51,669 nucleotides of DNA from an uncultured Chlorobiaceae bacterium (lineage in GTDB: Bacteria > Bacteroidota > Chlorobiia > Chlorobiales > Chlorobiaceae), in contig CAIQGA010000018.1 in NCBI GenBank assembly GCA_903871235.1, positions 1-51,669 of the forward strand, in the 5' to 3' direction. The notes under the pieces were generated by a model. It saw only the letters and a program-made list of their open reading frames with translations, did not search any database and was not told where the DNA came from. Each line of letters starts with the position of its first letter. Position 1 is the first letter of the stretch. Made by a program: the position numbers and the translations under genes. Below, one piece after another: positions 36,100 through 44,611 of the stretch.

Positions 36100-37287
36100 A
36101 TGAACGCAAAAATTCGTGAAAATAAACTGCTTGTGCAGTTCATCTTTTTCTCTGTTTTCAGTGGCATGGGGATGGGTGTTGCACAGATGGCTATTACACT
36201 GTATGCGGTTAATCTTGGTGCAACCGCCTCTCAAATTGGTATGATCGGAGGTGTACAGGGAATAGGTTTGCTTCTTACGGTTTTGCCGATCGGTTTTCTT
36301 GTTGATTCCATTGGCCCGCGGAGAGTATTTGTACTTGGCACGGTGATAAGCGCAATTCTCTACCTTCTTTTTCCCTTTGCACGATCATCAAATGCCCTGT
36401 TGGCAGTTGTTGCCCTGCTCAGCTTTTTTACCGCGTTCAGATTTATTCCCATGACCAGTGTTTTTCTTGAGTTTGTGAGGAAGGTGGGCAGCGGAAAAGC
36501 CGGGTGGCAAAGAGGATCACATTCATTCGGTCTGGTTTTTCTCGGCCCTCTGTGCGGAGCTTCTCTCAGTAAATACTGGGGGTTCGAGATTACCTTTTAT
36601 TTTGTGAGCGTTACTGCTCTTCTGCTTATTCTGGGGGTTACTGCGATTTTTCCTGAACGTGTTCGTTCAGAAGGGATTACTTTTGGTGAACGATTTTCCC
36701 ATCTCAAAGAGTTCTTCAGGGATCGAAATCTCCTTGAAGCCTCCAGTGCAGAAGCGCTGGCATTGGCTACGTTCTCCTGTTTTAATGCTTTCATCGTTGT
36801 TATTGCCATTCGTGTATTTCATTTTACGACACAAACCGCGTCACTTTTTGTTTCGTTTGAAGGCTTGATTTTTATTGCAACACTTTGCACGCTTGGGAGG
36901 GTATTAGAGAACCTTGGTCAACGTTCTTTCTATCTGACAAGTATTGCTCTTGTTGTTGCTGGATTGTTATCTCTCTCGTGCATTTGGCATCCAGCATTCA
37001 TTATTGCAGGTACCATACTTGTCGGAATCGGTCTTGGCATGTTCAATCTTGTCAATGTTACCTGTGTCGCTCATGCGAATGCTGAAAAAGGAAAAACCGC
37101 AGCCGTTTTTTCTCTGTTTACCATGTCAGGCATCATTATTGGTCCAGTAATCGGTGGGTTGGCTGGAGAGTTTCTTGGCACACGTTCCATATTCTTTATT
37201 TTCATACCTTTATATCTGACGTTGGCAATAATATTCTCTTTTCGAAAAGAGAAAGAGCCATGTTTTCTTGCCGGTCTCAATGGGTAA
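36100..37287 (+). CDS. Major facilitator superfamily transporter
   Basis: A 395-residue protein with about 12 membrane segments and the MFS loop motif between helices 2 and 3 (PIGFLVDSIGPRRVFVLG). A GTGGAAG site precedes the ATG. It likely exports or imports a small solute by ion exchange. It stands after the broken alpha-subunit gene and before a strong inverted repeat, so it may have been the last gene of the operon once led by copy D. Confidence 0.85.
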   Translation: MNAKIRENKLLVQFIFFSVFSGMGMGVAQMAITLYAVNLGATASQIGMIGGVQGIGLLLTVLPIGFLVDSIGPRRVFVLGTVISAILYLLFPFARSSNALLAVVALLSFFTAFRFIPMTSVFLEFVRKVGSGKAGWQRGSHSFGLVFLGPLCGASLSKYWGFEITFYFVSVTALLLILGVTAIFPERVRSEGITFGERFSHLKEFFRDRNLLEASSAEALALATFSCFNAFIVVIAIRVFHFTTQTASLFVSFEGLIFIATLCTLGRVLENLGQRSFYLTSIALVVAGLLSLSCIWHPAFIIAGTILVGIGLGMFNLVNVTCVAHANAEKGKTAAVFSLFTMSGIIIGPVIGGLAGEFLGTRSIFFIFIPLYLTLAIIFSFRKEKEPCFLAGLNG

Positions 37288-37330
37288 CCTCTACACAAAA
37301 TAAACCGTACTTATTTGTAACTCTGAGTGA

Positions 37331-37369
37331 CACTTGATATGATCTTCCCAGGATGATTCATATCAAGTG
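37331..37369 (+). terminator. 12-bp inverted repeat after the MFS gene
   Basis: CACTTGATATGA (37331-37342) and TCATATCAAGTG (37358-37369) pair perfectly. It lies 43 bases after the MFS stop and before leader E starts at 37396. This shows that the leader 5' block is not needed as terminator of the upstream operon. Confidence 0.7.
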
Positions 37370-37395
37370 CTCTGTCTGCAATCCGATTTTTTACC

Positions 37396-37585
37396 GTAAC
37401 CTCTTTATGGGATAAAATATACCTTCTAAAAGGGATTTACAACCTCCTGTTTATTTCTCATTTTATTGTTGTTGTAGATGCAAAGAGAATAAAACGATTA
37501 AATTTGTGCTCAAATATAGTGCTTGGCAATACAGACAAGTTTATATGGAAGCCGATTTTTATGATCAAAGAGTCGGCCTTTATTG
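37396..37585 (+). promoter_or_regulatory. Repeated operon leader, copy E (before activator/dehydratase-like operon)
   Basis: 5' block CTCTTTATGGGATAAAATAT, then CCTT-CTAA-AAGG with GATTTAC after it (37422-37440), the middle ATTGTTGTTGTAG at about 37464, GTGCTC at about 37506, a hairpin GCTTG/CAAGT at 37521-37540, TTATATGGAA and the terminator-like hairpin. This copy is shortest, about 190 bases, because the middle is reduced; all conserved blocks are still present in order. Confidence 0.75.
37551..37585 (+). terminator. Leader E 3' terminator-like hairpin
   Basis: GCCGATTTTT pairs with AAAGAGTCGGC (about ten pairs including T-G), followed by CTTTATTGTTT, a weaker T-run than in copies B and C. 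Confidence 0.7.
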
Positions 37586-37693
37586 TTTCAGAAAGCTTGA
37601 ATTAACTTGTCAGTCATAAGAAAATTCAGATAGCGTAATTCTGTGGTTTTTGATAAAAATAAATTTTCTATAACCCAACAATTGGAGTATGCG

Positions 37694-38506
37694 ATGTCGA
37701 TAAATGGAAATTATTTTGCTGGTGTAGATGTCGGTTCACTGGCAGCAAAATCGGTGATTCTGAAAGATGGCGAGATTTTTGCCACAGGACTGGTTCCAAG
37801 TGGAGTCAATTCTGTGGAAAGCGGGTTGAATGCCTTGAACCTGGCTCTGGAGTCGGCGGGACTCAAGCAGGAGGATCTGACCTATATCGTGGGAACCGGG
37901 TATGGTCGTGTCTCTGCCCCCTATGCCAATAAGGCCGTAACGGAAATTACCTGTCACGCCAAAGGCGCAAATTACCTGCATCCGACTGTCCGGACGATTA
38001 TTGATATGGGTGGTCAGGATTGCAAAGCCATACGGATAGACCAGGATGGCGCGGTAGTCGATTTTGCCATGAACGATAAATGTGCTGCTGGTACCGGTCG
38101 TTTTCTTGAAGTCATGGCGGGCGTCTTTAAAGTTGAGCTTAAAGATCTTGGAGCTATAGCCTTGTCGGCCACTGATACAGTACCCATGAGCAGCACCTGC
38201 ACCGTCTTTGCCGAATCGGAAACGATCTCCCTGGTAGCCAGAGGTGAAAAGCCTGAAAATATTCTGAATGGTATTCATCACTCGATTGCCAATCGTATTG
38301 CCGGACTTTTCTCAAGAGTTGGTATTGAAAGTGATGTCTTTTTTTCAGGAGGGGTAGCCAAGAACAGCGGCATGAAAAGTGCAATCGAACAAGCGCTGAA
38401 AGTCACCATTGTCAAGCCGGAAATTGATCCTCAGCTTATCGGAGCTCTCGGCGCGGCTGTTATTGCACGCAACTTTTCCAAAAAAGAGGGACTATGGGCA
38501 GCCTGA
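37694..38506 (+). CDS. ATP-dependent activator of 2-hydroxyacyl-CoA dehydratase type (HgdC/BadG family)
   Basis: A 270-residue ASKHA-fold ATPase; the ATG at 37694 follows GGAG. Seen are the phosphate loops VDVGSLAAKSV and IDMGGQDCK, GTGYGR, and the two expected [4Fe-4S] cysteines C130 (NDKCAAGTGRFLEV) and C169 (SSTCTVFAESE). Such activators form homodimers that share one cluster and inject low-potential electrons into a dehydratase, benzoyl-CoA reductase or double-cubane partner. The partners follow directly. A near-identical paralogue is at 45764. Confidence 0.93.
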   Translation: MSINGNYFAGVDVGSLAAKSVILKDGEIFATGLVPSGVNSVESGLNALNLALESAGLKQEDLTYIVGTGYGRVSAPYANKAVTEITCHAKGANYLHPTVRTIIDMGGQDCKAIRIDQDGAVVDFAMNDKCAAGTGRFLEVMAGVFKVELKDLGAIALSATDTVPMSSTCTVFAESETISLVARGEKPENILNGIHHSIANRIAGLFSRVGIESDVFFSGGVAKNSGMKSAIEQALKVTIVKPEIDPQLIGALGAAVIARNFSKKEGLWAA

Positions 38507-38599
38507 CCACAGACAGGTAAACTATGATGCTCCTTTAGAGCATGCTCATTGCATTTCAAGAAATGATCAATAATAAACTCCTCAATAAAGGACGCATTT

Positions 38600-39985
38600 A
38601 TGGGTAAGCAGTTATTCAGATATTCGGAGGCAAACAAAGAAAAGTTTCTGGAGAGTGACAACATCACGTTTAATGACGGGAGCACGGTCTCTCCGGAAGA
38701 AATTTGGCACTATTTGACTGAAGAAGCTCCGGCGAAATACCCGAGCGCCTTTGAAGTCAATCTCTATCAGGGAAATCGTGGCAGCCGCGATGAGACCCTG
38801 CCGACATCGCTGAAGACCCGCTATCTGGGCCTCACCTTCAGTGCGCGGATGGAAAAGGCTAAAGACAATGGCAAAAGTATCGCCTTTATTCAGGGAGGAC
38901 AGGCGGTAGATCCTTATACGGCCGCCGATACCATTGCCTTGCGACCCGGCCTTGTTAACCAGTGGAACAACGGTCTAGAGTATGGCAACGATATTAATAA
39001 AGAGAACTTAAGACGCAAAAAGTCGAAAGAGAAAGCCTTTCATGATATGAGCTTTGAGGCATGTCAAACAGGCGGGTATGAGCATGTTCAGGCTGGGGAT
39101 TTACGTATTGATGTCATTGCTCCCTATACCGTGCTTCGCTGTTCGGATATATCCTACGGAGTTGAGGCTCACCGGCATGGCCCGAACAAAAATGTCAAGC
39201 TTCTGAACGTTGATTACCCATTGCGATTTCAGGCCGACAAGCCATGGGCCATTGAATATTTTGCCAAAAATCTGCGGAGACTGGTCAATACACTGGATGA
39301 GGTAACTGGCAGAAAAACCAGTGAAAATGACTTGTTGAAGGCCATAAAGCTCCATAACACAGGGAGAAGACTTGGAACGGAATTGGCTGAATTATGGTGG
39401 TCGGCCGATGTTCCGCCAACAAACAGCGATGACCGGGCATCAATGGTCTCGCTTGGGAATCTGGAAGTTCATGGAGATGTGCAGGCATCCTTGAGCGTCC
39501 TGAAAGAGGCTAAAAAATTCATAGCCGAACGGGTAAAGAATGGAGTAAAAGGACATGCAGTTGCCGATAATCCAAAGAGGCTTTTTATTCTTGGCTCTTG
39601 TGTTGGAATAAACGGATCCAGAAGCGAAGATGCCGGTGCGATTGTGGTCGGCAGGGATGATCAATGGAGTCATTGCTCCTCACTGGTCGAAGAAGTGGGG
39701 GATCCTTTTTACAATTTGGCCAAAGCTACTCTTGAATATCCTTACGAGCAAAGCATCGAAAAGAGAGCGCAATGGACGATTGAACAGATAAAAAAATCCA
39801 GAGCTGATGGGGTTATTTTTATTCACAACTGGGGCTGCAATACACAGGCAGCTATCTCCCGGCCCATCGTTGACATTATCAAACGTGAAACAGGGATTCC
39901 TACCTATATCCATGAGCGTGACCTGCACGGATTGCGGGATGAGCAGGAACAGAACCGAGTAAATGCTTTTGTTGAAATGCTCTGA
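38600..39985 (+). CDS. 2-hydroxyacyl-CoA dehydratase/BCR-like subunit, alpha 1
   Basis: A 461-residue protein of the HgdA/HgdB/BcrB superfamily with AAAGGA before the ATG. Cysteines are C155, C181 (LRCSD), C334 (GSCVG), C359 and C413 (WGCNTQ); the GSCVG and WGCNTQ segments are also present in alpha 2. RPGLVNQW and WWSADVPPTNSDD mark the paralogue group. It probably binds a [4Fe-4S] or double-cubane cluster and pairs with the beta subunit at 40031. No CoA ligase or CoA transferase is nearby, so a CoA-ester substrate is not assured. Confidence 0.85.
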   Translation: MGKQLFRYSEANKEKFLESDNITFNDGSTVSPEEIWHYLTEEAPAKYPSAFEVNLYQGNRGSRDETLPTSLKTRYLGLTFSARMEKAKDNGKSIAFIQGGQAVDPYTAADTIALRPGLVNQWNNGLEYGNDINKENLRRKKSKEKAFHDMSFEACQTGGYEHVQAGDLRIDVIAPYTVLRCSDISYGVEAHRHGPNKNVKLLNVDYPLRFQADKPWAIEYFAKNLRRLVNTLDEVTGRKTSENDLLKAIKLHNTGRRLGTELAELWWSADVPPTNSDDRASMVSLGNLEVHGDVQASLSVLKEAKKFIAERVKNGVKGHAVADNPKRLFILGSCVGINGSRSEDAGAIVVGRDDQWSHCSSLVEEVGDPFYNLAKATLEYPYEQSIEKRAQWTIEQIKKSRADGVIFIHNWGCNTQAAISRPIVDIIKRETGIPTYIHERDLHGLRDEQEQNRVNAFVEML

Positions 39986-40030
39986 TACGGAAATTTTTTC
40001 AACCGATCTAAAATAAAGAGGAACTGAATT

Positions 40031-41236
40031 ATGTCTGTCAAGACACTGGACGTCATTAGAAAACGGCTTGAGGAGCGCCCTGATGAGTTGAGGAGAGCTC
40101 GTGAGAATGGCCTGAAGGTCGTAGGGTGGGTTGGTTATAACGTCCCCGAGGAGATTATCCATGCACTGGGTTTTATACCGGTGAGAATTGCCATTGGAGG
40201 AGATGACCGACTGGTTGAAATCGGCGCAAGATATGCCTCCAGCAAGACCTGTGTCTTCATTCGTGAAATCGTGGGGGCGTTTGCTGAAAACCAGGATCCG
40301 TACATTCAGCAAACAGACATACTTGCTTTCGATGCTACCTGCCTGCAGAATTATCGGGCTGCTGAAGTTATTGAATACTTCTTTAAAAAAGATGTGGTCG
40401 TTCTCGCTGTGCCGCGCAACTTTCATCTTGATGAAGCCAAGGAATATTTCGCTCACGAGGCCAATGAGTTTACCCGCCTCCTGGAAGAACGGGCCGGGGC
40501 TCCTCTGGATTCAGCCAGACTGGCTGAATCGGTAGCATTGTACAACGACATTCGCAAGACCCTGAAAAGTATCTACACCTTTCAGGCTTCAAAAGATAAC
40601 GTGATCTCATGGGAAGAGGTATACGATCTGATCCAGGCAGGCGATTTGCTCGACAAGAGGGAGTATCTCTCCCTGCTCACTCAGACGCTGGATGAGCTGA
40701 AAGAGCGTCAGCACCATCCGGTTATTGCTTCCGATGATGGTGACTGCAGGATCTTTCTGTCAGGAAGCCTTATTCCTCGGGGAGACCGCAAACTGATCGG
40801 TATCATCAGGTCGGTAGGAGGCCGGATTGTGGGAGACGATCTCTGGTCAGGCATTCTTCCTCATCTTGACCTTGATATCAAAGAGATCTCACCTGCAGGA
40901 GTTGCCCTTGGTTATCTGAACCGGACACCACATGCGGCATTGCCGTACCTGGATCTGGAGAGTGACCGACGCCTGAAAAAGCTGCAAGAGCGTTTGAGCG
41001 AGTTCAAGGCACAGGGGGTCATCTACCATACGCTGCGTTATTGTGATCCATTTACCTTCAAAGCCAAGGAGACAAAGAACGTCCTGGCGAAGTCAGGCAT
41101 CCCGCTGCTGGAGATTCATACCGAGTATGCTGGTTCTGATTATGAAGCGATGAAAACAAGGGTCGAGGCATTCGTGGAGATGATCAAGATCAAATCAGAG
41201 ATTGCCGAGGAGCAAGGTGTTTTGGTGGATGCCTGA
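40031..41236 (+). CDS. 2-hydroxyacyl-CoA dehydratase/BCR-like subunit, beta 1
   Basis: A 401-residue protein with the family pattern GWVGYNVPEEIIHALGFIPVR, C74 (SKTCVFIRE), C104 (DATCLQNYR) and C338 (YHTLRYCDPFTFK), then EIHTEYAGSDYEAMKTRVEAF. These three cysteines are the usual cluster ligands of HgdB/BcrC-like subunits. GAGGAA precedes the start. The beta 2 protein at 46564 has the same cysteine positions. Expected to form a heterodimer with alpha 1 or alpha 2. Confidence 0.9.
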   Translation: MSVKTLDVIRKRLEERPDELRRARENGLKVVGWVGYNVPEEIIHALGFIPVRIAIGGDDRLVEIGARYASSKTCVFIREIVGAFAENQDPYIQQTDILAFDATCLQNYRAAEVIEYFFKKDVVVLAVPRNFHLDEAKEYFAHEANEFTRLLEERAGAPLDSARLAESVALYNDIRKTLKSIYTFQASKDNVISWEEVYDLIQAGDLLDKREYLSLLTQTLDELKERQHHPVIASDDGDCRIFLSGSLIPRGDRKLIGIIRSVGGRIVGDDLWSGILPHLDLDIKEISPAGVALGYLNRTPHAALPYLDLESDRRLKKLQERLSEFKAQGVIYHTLRYCDPFTFKAKETKNVLAKSGIPLLEIHTEYAGSDYEAMKTRVEAFVEMIKIKSEIAEEQGVLVDA

Positions 41237-41293
41237 AATGAGCACTCAAGAAACCTGTTGAATTTCCGTAAAAAATTAAAATAGAATGAAATA

Positions 41294-42682
41294 ATGGCGA
41301 TTACTTCACCGTTTAGCTATCCTGAGGAGATCAAGGATAAATTTATAGCAACACCAGGTTTGAAATTTAAGGATGGCTCCACGGTCAGCTCTGCTGAAAT
41401 CTGGGAGTTCATGACGAAAGAGGCGCCACGGCGTTTTCCCTATGCGTTCGATGCCGGAGCCAATAATATGGGCCGGTTTTCAGACGACGTTCACTTTCTG
41501 TCGGGTATTAAAAGAGGTTACCTGACTCTTACCCTGAAGGATCGGGTAATGAAGCAACATGCAGCCGGTACGCCGACAGTGCTTGTTCAGGGTGGACAGG
41601 CAATGGATGCTTACTACGCTGCCGGTGGAATCCCGGTGCGACCGGGTCTGGTCATGCAATGGGCCCGGAATATGGAGGAAGGGCTATCTCTCCGCCAGTC
41701 AGAAACGCTGGGCCTCAATATCCTCGAATCCGGACGACGTAAAATCAGCATTGACGCATGCAATCAGATCGCAGCACATGCGGCAATAGACAACAAGGTG
41801 GTGCCCATAGATTTGATTGCCCCGTTTCTTTGCCTGCGTTGTTCCGATATGTCATTTCTGGTAGAAACGCACCGCAATCGGGTTCACGATATTCCACGTT
41901 ACCTTGTTGATTATCCTGTCGATCACGAAAACAAGCCCTGGGCGGCAGAGTACATTGCTGTTGAGTTGCGCGAACTCATCGACAAAATTGCTGCGCTTTC
42001 CGGCAGAAAAATCACCGACGAAGTGCTCTTTGATGAGATAAAACTTGAAAATCGGGGCCGCAGAATTGCAACCGAAATTGCTGACTTATGGTGGGGAGCT
42101 GAAAATCCACCGACGAACAGTACCGACTTTTTTGGTATCGCCTTTCTTGCCAACGATTTTGTGGGAGATCCGGTCGCAGCAGTTGACCTGCTTGAGCAGA
42201 GTAAAAAGGAGATCGAAGAGCGGATCCAAAATAATGTCAAAGGATTCGGTGTTCCGGATCATGCAAAACGACTGTTCATTTGTGGTTCCTGTGTCGGGCC
42301 GAATGCCCATCATGCGCAAACTGCGGGCGCTATTTTTGTCGGCCGTGACGATAGCTGGAGCTGCATTTCTGTGCCTGTCCAGGAAGAAGGTGATCCCTAT
42401 CTCAATATTGCCAAATCAATGCTCGCATATCCTTATGAACAGCGCACAGAAAAACGTGCAGAATGGACTGCCGACATGGTAAAGCGATCCCGTGCTGACG
42501 GTGTTATTTTTATGTATCAGTGGGGCTGCAATTATCAGAGTGGTGTGGCGCGCATGATCTCGGATATTGTAAAAGAGAGGGCTGGCGTGGTTACAACATT
42601 TGTTGAAGTTGGTGAATTGGGACGCTCAGAAGCAACCGAACAGTCGACAAATCGCGTCGAGGCATTTATAGAAATGGTATAG
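41294..42682 (+). CDS. 2-hydroxyacyl-CoA dehydratase/BCR-like subunit, alpha 2
   Basis: A 462-residue paralogue of alpha 1, roughly co-linear over its whole length, with C156, C180, C183 (CLRCSD), C330, C333 (ICGSCVG), C357 and C412 (WGCNYQ). The extra C180 and C330 make C-X2-C pairs absent from alpha 1, so its cluster environment may differ. No Shine-Dalgarno site is visible. The operon order is activator, alpha 1, beta 1, alpha 2, followed by a terminator. Confidence 0.85.
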   Translation: MAITSPFSYPEEIKDKFIATPGLKFKDGSTVSSAEIWEFMTKEAPRRFPYAFDAGANNMGRFSDDVHFLSGIKRGYLTLTLKDRVMKQHAAGTPTVLVQGGQAMDAYYAAGGIPVRPGLVMQWARNMEEGLSLRQSETLGLNILESGRRKISIDACNQIAAHAAIDNKVVPIDLIAPFLCLRCSDMSFLVETHRNRVHDIPRYLVDYPVDHENKPWAAEYIAVELRELIDKIAALSGRKITDEVLFDEIKLENRGRRIATEIADLWWGAENPPTNSTDFFGIAFLANDFVGDPVAAVDLLEQSKKEIEERIQNNVKGFGVPDHAKRLFICGSCVGPNAHHAQTAGAIFVGRDDSWSCISVPVQEEGDPYLNIAKSMLAYPYEQRTEKRAEWTADMVKRSRADGVIFMYQWGCNYQSGVARMISDIVKERAGVVTTFVEVGELGRSEATEQSTNRVEAFIEMV

Positions 42683-42689
42683 TTTTTGA

Positions 42690-42722
42690 AATTCCCGGTT
42701 CTCTGCCGCAGGGTCGGGAATT
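42690..42722 (+). terminator. Terminator-like hairpin after alpha 2
   Basis: AATTCCCG (42690-42697) pairs with CGGGAATT (42715-42722), eight pairs, eight bases after the stop. It ends the activator operon before leader F. Confidence 0.7.
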
Positions 42723-42752
42723 AAATAATAATCAATTATAATTCTTAAGGGT

Positions 42753-43025
42753 AGCTTGTTTATGGTATGCAATACACCGCATAGACGGGATTTTTAAATC
42801 CGTTTATATTTTCGATATTTACAGCGTTAATAATTAAAGATGTTATTTGTTGAAAATGATTTTTTATAAAGCTCTTGTTATGAAAGTACGTGGACTCTCA
42901 AATCTGCCTTGTTGTTGCCGCTTTATAGCCCTCTGACGCAAAATTTTTTGCTCCTTCTATAGCCATAGTAAACAAATAAGCTTAAAAGAAAGCCGATTCT
43001 TGCTTTCAGGATATTGGTGTTTTCT
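42753..43025 (+). promoter_or_regulatory. Repeated operon leader, copy F (before porin/importer operon)
   Basis: 5' block AGCTTGTTTATGGTATGCAAT, given as AGCTTGTTTATGG plus TATGCAATACA, then CCG-CATAGA-CGG-GATTT; middle CTTGTTGTTGCCGC at about 42909; TTTTTTGCTCC at about 42945; a weak AGC/GCT pairing at 42961-42982; and a terminator-like hairpin. The 165 bases that follow up to the porin start show no further structure. Confidence 0.72.
42993..43025 (+). terminator. Leader F 3' terminator-like hairpin (diverged)
   Basis: CCGATTCTTG pairs with CAGGA-T-ATTGG (ten pairs, one bulge), loop CTTT, followed by TGTTTTCTTTTC. The right arm has changed from AGAGTCGG to CAGGATATTGG, yet pairing is kept. 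Confidence 0.6.
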
Positions 43026-43191
43026 TTTCAGCTTTTAGGACGAATTATTCAAAATAAATATGCGGAAAAAATATTCAAAAAGTGGGTTGCGATGTTGTGC
43101 CTGTCCATGTTTAATGTATTGCACACAACATTATTGAATGATCATATTTAAGAAATTTGAAATCAACTCATCAAAAGATAAAGGGAATATA

Positions 43192-44580
43192 ATGAGTAAT
43201 AGAAAGTTGACCATCCTTGTTCTTGGTGCGTTACTGATTGGTCATACCAATCTGCTGGCAGCCGAGAGCGCAGAGGCCGTGCCGCAAGAGCAACAAGTGA
43301 GCGATAAACAACCGCAACAAGCAAGCGATTCTACCGCAGTACCGTTTGGTTCTGAAGATCTTTCTGCAACGGACACTTCTGAAGCGGGAGGAGCTGTAAC
43401 ACAAGCCGAGCTGGATGGAGTCAGAGCAGAAATTGCGACACTCCGGGATCAGTTAACCCAGAGGCTTGACAAGACTATCGCCAATTCAAAGCGATCGCTC
43501 AGTATCAGCGGGTCCACACAGACCCGTTATGCAGCCTCTTCCTCTCCCAATAAAAACGGATTCCTTTTCAATTCAGCAATTATTTCTCTCAAAGGATTTC
43601 TGAAGAAAGACTATGTGGAGGGTAAAAGTATCTCTTATACACTTGGTCTTGGGAGTAACACCTCATATAATCTTCAGCCAACCGATGCCTATTTGCAGTA
43701 TTCTATTGGCCAGTCTCTTGATATCGGCAAGCCATATTTATACGTTCAAATCGGTCAACAGAAAAAACAGTTTGGCCTTGAAGCAACAACAACAGAGGAT
43801 AAACAGCCGGCTATCAATACAGCCCAGTTTGCCTCAAAACTTGGCCTCTCTCAGCGTGATATTGGAATCCGGTTGTACGGAGATTTATTTCCGGTCGTAG
43901 ATTTGGGGTACAATTATCGCATTCCACTTATTGAGTATTCATTAGCTCTTTATAATGGTTCCGGGCCAAACACAGCGGATACCAACCTGGATAAAGATAT
44001 TGAGGGAAGGATCGTCATCAATGCACCGGCAGGTTATTATTCACCATATCGTGGTTTGGCGTTAGGTGGCTCTTTTTACAGGGGGAAGCAGGATCTTTAC
44101 AAGGTTGGAACAACACTGATTCCAAATGGAGAGGGTGAAGGGGAAAAAATACGCTATGGAACAGATCTTTCTTATGTCAGCGCCCCACTTGGATTTACTG
44201 CTGAGTATGTTATTGGCAGAGATGAGAAAAATATCAATCCTTTCGCTACGACTCTCGCCAATGTTACGAGATATACTACTAAAAGCGCTGGTTATACAGT
44301 AACATTTTTCTATGAATGGGGCGAGCAGTTCTACAAGAATTCAAGAAGTCAGTCAAGAAATGACGACTGGTGGCCGACAACATTCCAGCCGTTTATTCGT
44401 TATGATCATTGGGATCCGGACACAGCGGTTGCCAATAATGAATCAAATATTACAACGCTTGGCTTCAATTTTTTCTTTGCTGAAACAACCAAGTTCCAGT
44501 TGAATTACAGTTTAAGTGATGATAAGGCTACAAAGGTGAAACAGAACAACTTTGCTGCACAATTCCAGTTTGGATTCTAA
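43192..44580 (+). CDS. Outer-membrane porin-like protein
   Basis: A 462-residue exported protein from the ATG at 43192 (GGGA upstream). It has a signal peptide (KLTILVLGALLIGHTNLLAA), a Gln/Glu/Ser-rich linker, a short coiled coil (ELDGVRAEIATLRDQLTQRL), then alternating beta strands and the C-terminal phenylalanine (AAQFQFGF) typical of beta-barrel proteins. It would admit the ligand of the importer encoded downstream. It resembles phosphate-selective-porin-like barrels only in general design. Confidence 0.78.
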   Translation: MSNRKLTILVLGALLIGHTNLLAAESAEAVPQEQQVSDKQPQQASDSTAVPFGSEDLSATDTSEAGGAVTQAELDGVRAEIATLRDQLTQRLDKTIANSKRSLSISGSTQTRYAASSSPNKNGFLFNSAIISLKGFLKKDYVEGKSISYTLGLGSNTSYNLQPTDAYLQYSIGQSLDIGKPYLYVQIGQQKKQFGLEATTTEDKQPAINTAQFASKLGLSQRDIGIRLYGDLFPVVDLGYNYRIPLIEYSLALYNGSGPNTADTNLDKDIEGRIVINAPAGYYSPYRGLALGGSFYRGKQDLYKVGTTLIPNGEGEGEKIRYGTDLSYVSAPLGFTAEYVIGRDEKNINPFATTLANVTRYTTKSAGYTVTFFYEWGEQFYKNSRSQSRNDDWWPTTFQPFIRYDHWDPDTAVANNESNITTLGFNFFFAETTKFQLNYSLSDDKATKVKQNNFAAQFQFGF

Positions 44581-44611
44581 TTTACATAAAAACAGGATAA
44601 GGAGAATGAAC

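Noticed and set aside
37694-42682. Classical benzoyl-CoA reductase operon
   Set aside because: There are no CoA ligase, ferredoxin or ring-cleavage genes, only one activator per operon, and the alpha paralogues look distinct. Kept as family relationship only.
16511-42794. The leader 5' block as terminator of the preceding operon
   Set aside because: Copies E and F follow separate terminator hairpins (37331-37369, 42690-42722), and copy A follows only a gene remnant.
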